From positions 52,579,767-52,643,766 of the forward strand of contig CM031614.1 in NCBI GenBank assembly GCA_018398815.1: 64,000 nt of DNA, read 5' to 3'. The DNA comes from Conus ventricosus (lineage: Eukaryota; Mollusca; Gastropoda; Neogastropoda; Conidae). The position numbers and the translations under genes were made by a program. A model generated the notes under the pieces. It searched no databases, was not told the origin of the DNA, and saw only the letters and a program-made list of their open reading frames with translations. Shown here one piece after another: positions 23,791-35,310 of this stretch. Every line of letters begins with the position of its first letter. Position 1 is the first letter of the stretch.

Positions 23791-25550
23791 AAAAAAATAT
23801 TCCATAGAAAATGGGTCTACAGGAGGTTGTACTTTTTTTGCAGAAGTGGGTTTTTCTTTTTTCTGGGGGGTTTTTGGGCTTTGTTTTTAAAAGGTATGGG
23901 TGTTAGGTATTTTTGCTAAAACCAAACAACAGCACACCAAAAATATGAAAATTTTTCGTTTGATTGTTTGTTGTTGGTAATTTTTTGTTTTGTTGGGGCA
24001 GTGATGTTGTATACATCTAAAAATTTTTGTTTTGCTGATGGTTTGCTTTTGCTTGTTCCATTCAGTAAAATTAAAACCCCGGGCCCCAACACGTCCCGGA
24101 TTTTTAGCTTAGTAACATTATCACTTGTGGTACATTCACTTGCGGGGGTCACTTGTGGTACTTCTGCTCCGGGGTCTGTTGCAGGTCTTCCGCCATTTTT
24201 TTTTTTTGCGATTAAATTTTAAAATGATCAAAATTAAAATGATTTAAAAATAATTAAAACCCGATGAATGTGAAACATAGTCCCCAAAACTGTAATACAT
24301 GTCACATCAAAGTTTCTGGGGGTTGTTTAAAAACCCGGTTTGATAAATTATTTTAAATCTTTTTTCTGACAACCGGCACCACTTACTTACAAAATTGCAT
24401 TAGACTAATCATTGTTGCCCCATGATCAAACCCTTTTTGACCCCAGCTGTGCTTCGTATTAGCGTAGTATTCTCAAAATTGAAGTAACAGTTGTTGATCT
24501 GTTTAACACTTTGTTTAGTGCCTAAAACCGTTTTTTTTCCCCCACGCAGCCCAAAAGGGAAATCTTTCTTTATGGCAGGTCTGCCCGAGTGTCTGCTTCT
24601 CCTCACACTTTAATTTGTCACAATCCCTTTTTTAAAAAACAATAAAAAAAATTTAAAACTTTTAAAAAAACGAGTTTAAAAGCGGGTTTAAATTTGCAGT
24701 GCTACGTTAGGTTATGTCTATTAAACCCCGCAAAAGTTTGTTTGGGAAAAAAACCGCCCAACATGGGAAAAAAAGAAGATTCGCCAAAACATTGCAACCT
24801 TATTTTTAGTTTTAAAAACAAAAGATTTTCTGATTTAAAAAACCATAGACAGTTTTCGACATGATTATTTTATTAATTTTTAGTTAATAAAAAGAGAGGA
24901 AAAAAAAATTTTCAATCGTTTACCCTTTGCTTGATGCGGTCTTTGATGGCTATGGTGTTAGCAAAAAAGTTAAAAATGAAAACCACCGCCCCAGGAAAGT
25001 TGACATTTAGGATGTTGTTAAGGTTTGTGTAATTACTGCAGGATTGCCTCAAAAGATTTTTGTTACACAGGGGGTTTTCCCCGAAAAAAATTAAGCAAGA
25101 AAGATTTAATTAGAAAAATTTAATTATAAAAAAGATGTTGGTTGGTTCTGTGGTGGGGGGGGCTATTTTAATGCTTTAGCCTTTTCTGGAAGCAATTAAA
25201 TTTTTTTATAAATTGCGGGCCGATGAAAAGAGAGAACGTCATAAAAAAGGCAAGGAAGATTTACCAAGGCAAGGTGTTTTTAGAAAAAACAATTGCTCAC
25301 AGGGCTTTTTAATAAAAAGTTAAGAAACAGGGGCAGCAGAGCACACATTTTTTAAACGTTGAGACGCAATGAATGGTATTATTAGGACAGGAAAGGTTTT
25401 AACACGCCACCCCCAGAAATGTTGACTTTTATGAACATTGGGAACAGAAAACTGCAGAGATGTTTTTATTGCAGTTGGCATGACCTCAGTTTTTGTTCTC
25501 ACTTTCTTGTGTAAAATAAAATGCATTTAAAATATGGATAAAAATTTTTA
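23791..25550. other. Polinton interior, genes unresolved
   Basis: Noisy AT-rich DNA. A minus-strand stretch near 23960-24200, beginning MAEDLQQ, is open in pieces with lysine- and threonine-rich composition. Another minus stretch lies at 24409-24606. Neither shows a family motif. A short hypothetical gene is plausible given the spacing between polymerase and integrase. Confidence 0.4.
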
Positions 25551-26433
25551 TTTCTAAAGGGTATTGGAAAGGAAAAATGCTATTTTAAAAACGGAAAACG
25601 CTAGAGTTTGAATCAGATGCGAAAGACGGCTTTCAAAACAGGGGAATTTTGGGAAATAATCGCGCCCCAAAAAGAAAAAATAAAGGCCTAGATTGTTAAT
25701 TCGTTCCCAAAGGGGCACCCACCTGGGCTTTCTGATCTTTCACTGACAAAATTAGAAGAAAAAAGTTTAAGTTGCTTGACAGTTTTGACATGCTTCAAGA
25801 AAAAAAGACTGACCTTTAAAATAAAGTCAACTGCTGTGGGTGGGCTTTACAACAAATATACATGAGAGGCCATTAAAAAATCCAAGGGGTGATTAGTTGA
25901 TGATGGAAAAGAGTTTAAAAATTCTGTAAACATGTTTTTAAAACTCATGTTACAGGGTTAAAAGAGGGACCCAGGCAAAACCCCGATCCAAGTTTAGTAA
26001 AAACTTTAAAAAAGAATCTAGCCGAACGCCTGTTTTCCTATCAATATCCAGAGAAATTATGGAAGAGAAAAGCAACAAAGAATGGGGTTTGGAGATTGCC
26101 AGCGTTTTACTGCCCTGAACAATGAAAATTTATGCAAAGAGCCTTAAACCAGTAAAAGCAATCAAAATTAAAAAAAAATTTTCATTAGAAGAGGCAGGGG
26201 ACTCAAAAACTCTTCTGTTGGACTAAAGTAAGATCTTGTTGCTCCGGAGAGGCAGAGGGGGGAAGTTTGAATTAGAACTACAGATCCAGGGCGGCGATAT
26301 GAAGTTAACGAATTATGAAAACATCCCCCGATTTATTTTAAAAGAAATCTTTTGTAGAGGGTACCCTAAAAACCGCCCTAAAAGATCCTTTTTTCGTGAA
26401 GAGCGCAAGTTTTCCCGCCAAACACGGAGTTAA
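25551..26433 (+). pseudogene. Retrovirus-like integrase of the Polinton, damaged
   Basis: Would insert the element into chromosomes. The readings are GYWKGK near the N-terminus (about 25560-25577), a helical region with LDSFD (about 25775-25790), VDDGKEFKNS (25896-25925; its DDG aligns with the second catalytic aspartate plus the GxEF motif), KTLKKNLAERLFSYQY (about 26001-26049, the helix after the catalytic glutamate region), KPVKAIKIKK and a C-terminal PKRSFFREE (about 26375-26402). The segment between STAVGGL (about 25828) and VDDGKEF is far shorter than expected, so the part with the first catalytic aspartate seems deleted or lost in assembly. The order is typical of Polinton integrases. 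It ends in TAA at 26431-26433. Confidence 0.68.
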
Positions 26434-27925
26434 CAAAAAAAAAAAAGTATTTATTTTTTGAAAATTTTTTTTTTGTTAACTTATTTTTTTTGGGCTAAAT
26501 TTGGGCTTAACTGATCATGTGTTTGTTTTTTAATGTTCTGTTTTAAATTTCATCAGTGTCTACCTGTTTGTGAAGTAAAAGTCTTTTCTCCACCCTTTTG
26601 AAGTTCAAATTTTTTTCCCTCTTAATCCCCCCATCACCAAAGCTTCTGAAACTTCTCGTAAATTTTTTTACCTGTAATGATTTGTTAACTTTAATTTTAA
26701 AGAACAAAGTTTTTGATGAGGGCAACAAAGGGAGTGTCTTTTGTAATTTAGGAGTTTAAATTTTTTTTAAACAGTTTTCAATCTAGACAGGGCTAAACCA
26801 ACCCCCAGACCCAAGCAAAGAGATGGCCCCCAGCCCAGTAGCAAAAAAGCAAATGCCCACACTTACGCTAGACAGTGATGAGCCAGTAATTCATAAGAAA
26901 GAGTATTTTAAAACTTTCATATTTTTTTCAGAACCCTAATTATCAAGTCACTTTCATTTTCTTTTGAAGTTCAGTTTTTGCTCTAACCTAAACTGTTGAA
27001 CCCCCCTTTTTTTAAATTTAAATTATTTTATTTAAAAATCTTTTACAATCTTCTTTTTAAAACCTTTGGCGCACTTCTCAACAGAAAAAACGCAATAAAA
27101 AAAACATACTTAAGAAAATAAAGAAAAATTTCTGTTTGTTTGTTTTGTCAACATTCACATAACCTTTTCAAGATTAAAAGGTTTATTTCATCTCCCTTTT
27201 TTTTAAACAAAAACGACCCAAAAGGGGCCCCCAATTTTTCAGACGATAATTGTATCCTCTTTCTAAACGTTTGGGAAAAATAGAATTAGACTCCCCAGGG
27301 GGATTAATAAAAAAAAAATCAAAAGTACAGGTTAGGCAATTTTTGGTTTTGGGAAAAAATTTTAGGGGTTCTGTGTCATCCCCACTTCAAATAAGGGGTT
27401 CTTTTTTTCTCAGCACATATTACGCTTATATTTTTCTATTACAATTTTTTTTTTCTTTGTGTTCCTGGGGCAAAACTAGCAAGAAAGGGGCCGAATTTAA
27501 AGTTTTCTAAAATTTTGTTTTTTTTTATCAAAGTTTAAAATTGGGGCTTGCAAGTCAAATTTAAAATCCACTTAATTTCGGACGCAAAACCCCGTTTGTT
27601 TGTTTTAAAAAACCCGTATTAAATTTTCCGTAATCATTTTTTCTAATTTTTTATTTTTTCTAGTTTAGGATATTGCTGTCGTTTTTTGTTTCAAATTTCT
27701 GTTCGTTTGTAAACCCATCATCTGTTATTCAAAACCATAAACATTTCCATCCCCCTTTTGATAAATCGGCGTGTCTGCTAGGGCTTTTAGCTCTACTGAA
27801 CGCATTTAGGGAAACTGCGCTTTTGATTTGGCCCTCGAAAATTCTTTTTTAAATTAAAAAAAAAATTTAAAAAACAAAAGTTATAAACATCGATAAAAAA
27901 AAAATTTTAAAAAACAACGTTTGAA
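26434..27925. other. Polinton interior, genes unresolved
   Basis: AT-rich and noisy. A minus-strand open piece at 26543-26728 is lysine-rich with no motif; a plus piece at 27250-27510 has hydrophobic runs. A protease or small structural gene might be hidden here, but nothing supports naming one. Confidence 0.35.
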
Positions 27926-28470
27926 GGGGGGTCATCCGCAAGCATAGTTAGCGTGCAGATTTTTTAAAATGCTCTTTTTTTTTTTTGCTATCTTTTCCCT
28001 TATTTTAAATTTTCACTTAAAATTCTTCAAAATATTTTTCCTTTGTGAAAATAATCAACCCATTTTAAATGCGATCTAAAATCTTTTTAAAAACGCATTG
28101 TATTTTTTTAGTTAAGGCCCACAGAAATAAGGCGTGGCGGCCACAAAGGCTAATTTTTACAGAGCTTTCTTTTTTTACAGTCGTTCACCCAACTCATCAA
28201 AAATAAAAAAGTGTTTCAGTTCCCCAAATGTCTAAGTAATGTTTCTAAAAAAATCGCCTTTTTCGCTGGGTCAAAAAAAATATATTCTGCTGCCCAAAAA
28301 AACTTTCCTTTTTTTGTAAGACTTGTTGTGTTAATGGGTTTTGCAGAATATAACAATGTACTGTAAGAAACCCCGATTTGTTTTAACAAAAACAAGTACG
28401 AAGACAGTTTTCCCCCACCCCCAATCCCCCAGATAAAAGAACAGTGCGGAACTTTAGGGAGAAAATTAAA
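27926..28470 (-). pseudogene. FtsK/HerA-type packaging ATPase, frame-broken
   Basis: On the minus strand, GIGGGGKTVFVL (about 28394-28426) is a Walker A P-loop. About 73 codons further on, FIFDELGER (28181-28207) is a hydrophobic strand ending in DE, a Walker B box. It is followed by KLAFVAATPYF (about 28130-28165), where the family has the conserved sensor region, and a basic helix reading KERKIFEE-like across a frame change (about 27990-28060). The P-loop to Walker B distance and the following block fit the A32/FtsK-type ATPases of Polintons and nucleocytoplasmic DNA viruses, which pump DNA into capsids. The frame changes at homopolymers. Its presence is the best hint that the element once had a virion stage. 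Confidence 0.66.
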
Positions 28471-29718
28471 AAATCCTCTGTTTTAAAAAGGTTATTTTTT
28501 TTGCATTTTAATAAAACCACTCTTTTAGCTGTTTTCTTCTTGTTTTAAGGCATAAAAACCCTAAAAAACTTTTTTTTGGGTTCCGTCTGGTTTCTTTGAA
28601 TATTTATTTTTTTCCCCTTGCCCCACCCTTTCCCACTTTCCCAAAAACTGTTTTCAAATGAACTAAAATCCAGCCCAGCCCCCTATTTGGTTTTTAAGTA
28701 TCTTCGGTCTTTCACAAAAAAGGGGAAGTTTTTTACAACCGATCAAAATGCAGGGTCCTTTGCCTCCCCCAGGAACAACTTTTTATTTATCAAAAGGTTG
28801 GTGAGGTAAAAAATGCTACCCGAAAACAAATGATCAGTTGCCATTTTTTACAGTAACCCTTTTCAATTTTTGGATTATAAAAGTTTTGATTCTCTTGAAA
28901 AAGGGTTGTTCCTTCAGTAAAAAAGAAAAAAATTTTTTAAAGACTTCAAAAAATGATTTAGAGTATGTTCCCCGAGAGTGCCGTTTTTTCTATTTTCTGT
29001 AATGGGTGTATAATTTATAATAAATAACGTTTTACTTTTTTTTTCTGGGGGTTTAAGATTTTCTGGCCTTTCAGGGTTGAACAAAAACAAAAACAAGAGA
29101 AATGTCACTAATGTGTATTTTTCAGGGCTTCAGACAAAAGACAAAAAGCTAGGATTAAATGTCGTTTAAAGAAGTTTTTCTTTTTGGCCCTTTAATATGG
29201 AAGCGTCTTTAACAGCCAAAACTAGGGATGCGAATTGTTGCCAAATGTTCTGCTCGCCTACTTTAAATCCAAACCTTTGCATCTCCATTTTAAATGTGTT
29301 GAGGCCGTTTGGGGCCTGTATTCCCGATAAACTTTCTCTTTTCTTTCTTTTTTAGGCACCTAGATAGAATAGAGGGCAAAAAAGTCTGCCCGCTTTGTAC
29401 AAAAAAAATTTTTGCCCCCCGTTTTTTTGCCATATGTTTAACAAAAGCCCCGCCAAATTGCAACAAAGTACTTAGGACTGCGATTTTTTAAACCCATTTT
29501 GAAAAGATAGTTTGCATCCTGGGCTTATAACAAAAGCCCCGGCCAAAAAGGGAATTAATATTAAAGCTTGTCAGGCTGAACTGTTGAGGAGTAGTTAACT
29601 AATTACAGTTTCCTTTAACCTTTTCGCCCTGGGGTTCCTTCTCTCTTCTGTTTGGATCGAGGTCACAACCGTATGAGTTCATTTTTTAAAAAAACAAAAA
29701 AGAATATAAATAAAAAAT
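28471..29718. other. Polinton interior, genes unresolved
   Basis: Noisy AT-rich DNA. On the plus strand, 29372-29400 reads KKVCPLC with further cysteines downstream, which is too short to call a zinc finger. The sequence quality recovers near 29.6 kb, just before the next gene. Confidence 0.4.
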
Positions 29719-30885
29719 ATGGATGAAGATTTTGACGCGATTAATCCTATTGAAGAAGAAGAAGATGAAACAGAACTGGGCCCTTCATTGCGAGAAGAGC
29801 TTGAAGGAGCGGGTTCTTTACTCCCTAGGCAACGCCAAGAACTATTGCGAGAAAGAATTCAATCATTCTATAGAAGCATAGGACGAGAGCTACCAGGCGT
29901 GCTTGATCCTAACGATTTTGAGGAAGATGGTGAGCATTTGTATATAAGAACGGGTGCAGGAGGCCGTGTAAAAGCTACTTCAACGCAAAACCCAAACAAT
30001 TTTTAAAACTAAGCACAATTAGGCGAAAAACTCCCTATTGCTAAGGGAGAACAATTAAACCTTTTAGAGCTTAGAGCCGAAGCTGTCATTTACAGAACTT
30101 TGGGCAAAAGTTGCCAACACAATCTAAAATACAAACATACCTCTTAAAGATTTAACTCAAGAAGCAGATGAACTAATAGCAAAAATTGAAAAGAGTTTAA
30201 GTGAGGAGACACAGTTAAAACAATGGTGATTCTCCATTGCCCATGCGTGAAATCCTGGGCTTAATGCTGCTCTGCGACAATAAGGGGTGAACTAACAATT
30301 TGGCAAAACTTGGTGAGCTAGATAGAAAGATAGAAGAAGAAAAAAATAAACTGGCTAATGCAGAGATAACAATTTAGGGCGAGAAGAAAAGGCTAGAATA
30401 CAGCAGAAAATACAGGATTTTAAAGATAGAAAGGGCAGCCAGGTTAGAAATGCTGTCTACTAACAGAGCGCAGCTAGCATCACAAACAAGCAGAATTAAA
30501 GAAACTATAAACAAAATACTTTATGAAAAACACTACGCTAGCTGAAAGAATGACTCTGTTCAGAGAACAGGGGATTACAATAGTTAGTATATTAACAGCT
30601 GTAGGGTTTGCTATCTCTACATCGTTTATGCTTTAACAGGCAGTGCACCAACAGGACCAGTAGCGCCCCCAACACCTCAACCGGGTAAAAGTTGGATTAG
30701 AAAACAATGCATCATCTAGCAAACCTATTAAAGAAGTTAGCAGCCAAAGCGCTTGATTCTCTGCCTGGCATAATAGGTAGTGTTGTTTGTTGGTTTTGTC
30801 TACTATAGTAAGGTGGCTGGTTATATGGCCGACCATCTGTGGACGTTAGGAGTGTTAGCTGCTGGATTAATTTTAGTGAAATAAA
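29719..30885 (+). pseudogene. Polinton right-module gene 1: acidic, coiled, membrane-anchored protein (unknown)
   Basis: Starts MDEDFDAINPIEEEED after an AT-rich leader. It is intact for 95 residues (an acidic N-terminus, a basic helix RQRQELLRERIQSFY, then NDFEEDGEHLYI), then continues through frame changes with a coiled region (30330-30560, Glu/Lys/Arg-rich) and the readings MTLFREQGITIVSILTAVG (30551-30607) and LTGSAPTGPVAPPTPQPG. It ends in a second hydrophobic stretch (LPGII..V, then a Trp-rich helix to about 30880). The total would be about 385 residues with two membrane-type segments separated by a proline linker. I know of similar proteins of unknown function in invertebrate genomes but cannot name a family. 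The breaks are single-base class. Confidence 0.62.
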
Positions 30886-30949
30886 GTATGGCCAATCCAG
30901 TAAAGTTAAAAAACAACAAGGGCTGTCTTTTCACTAGTGTGACTGTCAG

Positions 30950-31793
30950 TGTGAGGTGCATTAACAGGCGGTGTGCTTTCTGGTTCTGGACTGCTTTCTG
31001 GCTGTGGGGGCTTATAACTGGATCGCTTTCTTCAGAGCTAGGTACTTTTTTAAAATGGATGGAGCAGGCCTTGTGTTTAAACCTTGATTGTGCCCTAAGT
31101 TTTGGTCGTCTCCAGCTATGAGGATTTCATTGTTATAATTCTGTATCATGCCAATCTGTAGTCTAAGGTCAGAAGGCAGCATGTATAAACCATGACCCAC
31201 AACAAAGTCAACCTTTGACCTAGCATGTGCAAGAACGTCTTGATACCTTTGTATGTGGAGGGCAAATCAACAGCAGAGTTAATAGCATCTTCTAAATTGG
31301 CTAGAAATTGTTTTCTGGCATCAAAGCCTGTAGATTGATCAACTATGCTAGACTTAGTCTGTGCTTGTGCTCCTAATAAACACCAAACGTATGTCCGTAT
31401 GGATTCATTAAGTCTTTGCACTCCTGGCATTGTTAGACCTTCACTTTCATCTAAGATAAATGTTGCCAAAGCATTAGGATGTTTTTGTTCTATGGCTCCC
31501 AATCGAACTTGTTTGTTTGGTTGAAAAGAGGTGTGGCCAGGCCAGTAGTCATAATTATATTCTCTACGTTCGCCCCACAAATTATAATATATATTCTCTA
31601 CGTTCGCCCCACAAATACAATGTGCCCATCCCATGATTACGGTCTAACTTTTGTTTAAAGTCAGTTGAGGGTTTAATGTTAAATTCATTGCAGATTTTCA
31701 TATGCATTAGTGTCCATTAGGTTTTTAAATGGATTAAACGCGTTGTCGTTAGGGAGGGGCACTTGTAGTTCAGCTAGTATTCGTCTGTACTGG
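30950..31793 (-). pseudogene. Polinton right-module gene 2, C-terminal part (unknown)
   Basis: Minus strand, largely open from about 31634 to 31146. It reads WPGHTSFQPNKQVRLGAI, then ALATFILDESEGLTMPGVQ, then LNESIRTYVWCLLGAQAQT and KQFLANLEDAINSAVDLP, and continues after a frame change with GHGLYMLPSDLRLQIGM and IAGDDQNLG to about 30960. A near-exact 26-bp duplication (about 31558-31582 and 31591-31616) shifts the frame locally. Its N-terminal part lies at 36975-37310 on the other side of the inserted LTR element. The composition (soluble, mixed alpha/beta) and its place in the structural half suggest a capsid-module protein, but this is only an inference. Confidence 0.6.
31665..31793. repeat. 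Flank of nested LTR insertion, duplicated on the far side
   Basis: About 129 bp recur at 36844-36974. The last 80 or so bases, from TGTCCATTAGG to GTCTGTACTG, are identical; the first 45 match only loosely. LTR elements normally duplicate 4-6 bp, so this is either an assembly join or a secondary duplication. Confidence 0.85.
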
Positions 31794-33104
31794 TGTAGCC
31801 GGGTGCCAACAGTGTATATATTTCTTTTGGTTACCTTTCGTGGATGAAAATGTTTTGTTCGAGAGTTATCTTCCCCTTACCTCCCTTGGTCGAATCTCAT
31901 TTTTTTTATTGTGGAATTCTTTAAATCATGAATACCTCAGAACCTACATAATGTATGTACGTCGCTAAAGTCACAAAATTAATGTATTTGATTCATACAA
32001 CCGTACTGGCTGAGAAGCCCATATTTTCTCTAAACTGGGATTTTGCACGAGCAATCTTGGCGCCATTTTCAATTGTCTGTCGAATGAACATTGAATAATT
32101 CTTGATTTTACAAAAGTAAGAGGAAAACCGAGAGATCGAAGATGCATGTTAAAAGTAATGTCCGACTCTCATTTCCATACCATGTTGGGACTTTTCCGCA
32201 AGGTTGCGACTAACGAAAGACTGACGCCCGGTTCCCTTGAAAATCGCCTTCTTCGTTCTTTGTCTGGTTTTGACCAAATTATCATTCTGCAAAATTCGGT
32301 TTCCCCGACGAAACTTGTAATCCCATTTCTGTTTGAATACACAAAAATGTTAATTTTTAAATTTTTTTAAACAGCCCCATTTCAACAGAGATTTTTCAGT
32401 TTGAAAATTGTGTCAAAGTGGGCGCATAGGGCCCCGGGCAAGTGAAAAGTCGCGTGTTTTCTAGAAAAATTTTAATAAAAAATTCTCCATTTAACACTGT
32501 CTGGGAAAATGAATTTATAGGTATGAAAAGACAAAGGGCCAGCTATTCATTCATTGAAAAATTTTTTCACGTCTTTGTTTTTTTTATTGAAAAAGGGGAA
32601 AATATACGAAACCTTAAAATGGCTTCACTCTGACATAACCAATGATTTAGTACGGGAAAAAAATTGAAAATTGATTGTGCATTTTTTCCTTGTTTTCTGA
32701 GTTTTTCATCGATAGTAAATATTTTAAGATTTGAACGGAAGCGGCCGAAAACACTAAAGCCGATAGAAAACAAAATTTTTCTGTTGGTTCCGGCCTCGCG
32801 GGCCCCGTTCGTCTTGGCCCCCGGTTTTGCTGGCTCTGCGGCCCCGGACATTTTAAAAAAGTAATGTTGTGTGGAAGGATAAAGTTCCCTGAGTAGCGAC
32901 GGCGGAGAGGCGAGAGGTGCTCATGCGCTGGTGCGGCGAGAAATTGCTCCAGGGCTCTTCCCGGGTTTTGGCCTTTTCCCAGGGGAGAGAAAAAAAAAGA
33001 AAAACCTCTTCTCCACTGGTTCTTCTGCCCGGCTTTCCCCTTGGTTCCTGCACTCTCACCACTGCCTGTCTTCCCCTCACCCCCCTTACCCCTAAAACCC
33101 CCCA
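31794..33104 (+). repeat. 5' LTR of nested element
   Basis: About 1311 bp. It includes an ATTTTCTCTAAACTGGGATTT-type block and a GTCGAATGAA block, both shared with 35546-36843 in order. Confidence 0.8.
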
Positions 33105-33105
33105 A

Positions 33106-33124
33106 TGGCGCTGCGAGCGGGATT
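33106..33124 (+). other. Primer binding site, tRNA-Ser-like
   Basis: TGGCGCTGCGAGCGGGATT begins one or two bases after the LTR. It resembles the complement of a serine tRNA 3' end plus CCA. The tRNA identity is an inference from general knowledge. Confidence 0.55.
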
Positions 33125-34620
33125 AAAAGACGGGGGCCAAAAGACACAGCCAAGAAGCCCGGGACGTGTCCCCAGCTCCCACATTCACCCTCGTCACCCC
33201 CCAAATTGGGGGAAGAAGCACAGGAAGGGGGACGACTTCATCCGGGGGGGCCCAGGCTTGCCCTACACCTGCACCCCGGGATACAGGACACCCCGCCCCC
33301 TGGCTGTTGCCCCCTAGGGGCCGAGCTCCCAGGGGATCGGCTGCCAGCGACAGGGTAGACCCCAGCCAAGTTTTTACCATCGGGAGGAAACTGGGAGAGC
33401 GCGTGATGGGGTCACCCGGCCACAGCATTCTTAAAACAGCAGAAGGGCCCGGGACAGACCTCTGGGATATGCCTCCCATCCCAGTACCTATGGAGGAAGG
33501 TAAACCCGGGCGGGGATGGAATTTTGCCAGACCATATAGGGGAGTCTTCCCCCTGGCCTACAACAAGCACACTCCGAAAGGGATTCCGGTATTTCGCCGG
33601 AACCATCCTCCCACCACCTTTTGAAGGGGCTAAAAAGGAACCCCAAAAGGGGGTGCAGGACTGCGTCCCGACGGTACATCCCTTTACAGCGGGCACTGCT
33701 GCTGGCCTCGCTTCAAACCGGGGCTAGAGGACTCGGGGCCACAGTCGCCAGCTTGGGGGAAGGAAACTGCAGCGCCACCACCTGCATGGGCCCCCACGCG
33801 GGTCCCAGCTGTGGACGGCACACAGCGCTCGGGAGCGGCCAGACGGGGGCAGGGAAGATGGCAGCATGATAAAATCTGAGGACAAACCCCATCCTCTACC
33901 ACGCAGCAGCCAAATGTGAAAGCAATATGGTTTCAGCAGCACCCAAGGACAGGCGGGCCCTTTTCCCCTCTGCTGTCCCCCAGGAGAGATGCCCACGGGC
34001 AGCAGGGGACCTCCATCGGCCTTCTCTCCTCCGGCCAAAAAGCCTGCACTGGCGAAAAAGGGGGGCCACACCCCTCACCCGAGCATACCCATTAAACCTG
34101 CCGACGGGGAGTGCTGTATCGGCAAATGGGGGGGCCCCTAAATTTGGGGGGCGTGGAGCACGCCCCTTCCCAGATTGCTCCGCCCCCCAAGGTTCTTCAT
34201 CGGTCCACAACGCCGGGGTCACCGGGGCTACCAGAAGCTGCGGAATGTTACCCCCCCCGGGTTACGGCCCGGTTGTCCCGGGACCGGACAGCACTGGCTG
34301 TTTCCCGCCCCGAAAAAAAGGTCACCAAAACTGCCAGTCCCTCCACGCAAAAAACTGTTCGCCAGAACCCGGCCCACCACAGGCTGCTGTGGCCCCAACC
34401 CCGGGGTTCGGCTCGTGGGCCCCTTCCCCCCTGACAGCAAACCCGCCCCTGCCTCGCCCAAAACCCATATGAGAGCCCCAAGCTGAACCATCCCCAAACC
34501 CCCGGGACAACGGGTTTGTTCCCCCAAAAACCCAACCCCAAACTGCTCCCCCCTGTGAAACCCCCCTTCCCCCCCCGGGATACTAGTTTTAACCCCCCCC
34601 ACCCCCTAGGCGAAATGCCT
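33125..34620 (+). other. Interior of nested LTR element, no protein motif
   Basis: GC-rich with many C and G runs. Overlapping open frames on both strands (for example 33166-33624 and 33927-34472 on plus) are proline/glycine-rich and reflect composition. A gag remnant is possible, but neither a zinc knuckle nor a capsid-like helix pattern can be read. Confidence 0.45.
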
Positions 34621-34769
34621 TTTCGGGCTAAAAACTGTAAAAGGTAGCTATGACTGCCTGGATGACCATAACACTTTCACAAAAACTGACTGGTCAGAGC
34701 AAGGGACATTTAAAAATATTAAGGGATTATATTAAAAACCTTTTGGGAAAAGGGGGTTGCAGCCTTTAA

Positions 34770-35310
34770 ACAATTTTGTTTCTATTTTTAACCAAACTAT
34801 ATTTTGATTTTCTTCAGGTTTGGGTAAAATGTTCCCCCGGTTTTTTTAAAGCCCCAGTATGGGTAAGGATTTTTTTTCAAATTCTTTTTTGCCTTTTGTA
34901 CCGGGCTTCAGGGAAACTTCTCAAAAACAAGCCCTTTTTGTCGTTTGTACCCAATACCCTGGGAAATTTAACAAAACCATTCAAAGTATATTTTGTACCC
35001 GACTTTTTTTTGGGAAAGTTTTTTAAAAACAAATCCCTCTAAGTCTTTTGGTACTGACATTTTGGAAATTTTTTCAAATAACAAGTCCGTTGTTGTCATC
35101 GGTGCCCACCCCAATTTTTTGGGGAAAAAAAAACCTTCCCGTCATTTTTTTTTCTGACCTTTTGGAGTTTTGTTTTTAAAAAAAACCCCTTAAAATCATT
35201 TTTGGGACCCAAAATTGGGGTTTTGGCCAGAAAACAAATCCCTTTTTATCATTTTGTTTTGATATTTTGGAATTTTTTTTAAATTATTCCTTTATCAAAG
35301 CAATCGCCCC
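34770..35310. repeat. Degenerate minisatellite, about 60-bp unit, in nested LTR element
   Basis: Some eight or nine imperfect units recur, with the order AAAACAAnTCCCTTTTTGTCATTTTGTAC..ACATTTTGGGAATTTTTT. It sits between the interior and the polypurine tract. Confidence 0.7.

Noticed and set aside
23916..24200. Named Polinton protein on the minus strand
   Set aside because: Only a short open stretch with biased composition; no motif for protease or capsid could be read.
29372..29470. Zinc-finger protein in the Polinton
   Set aside because: Only one CPLC pair with irregular downstream cysteines in noisy sequence; not enough to call.
33166..34602. Overlapping Pro/Gly-rich proteins in the nested LTR element
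   Set aside because: Frames are open on both strands at once because of GC-rich homopolymer runs; no domain pattern supports any of them.
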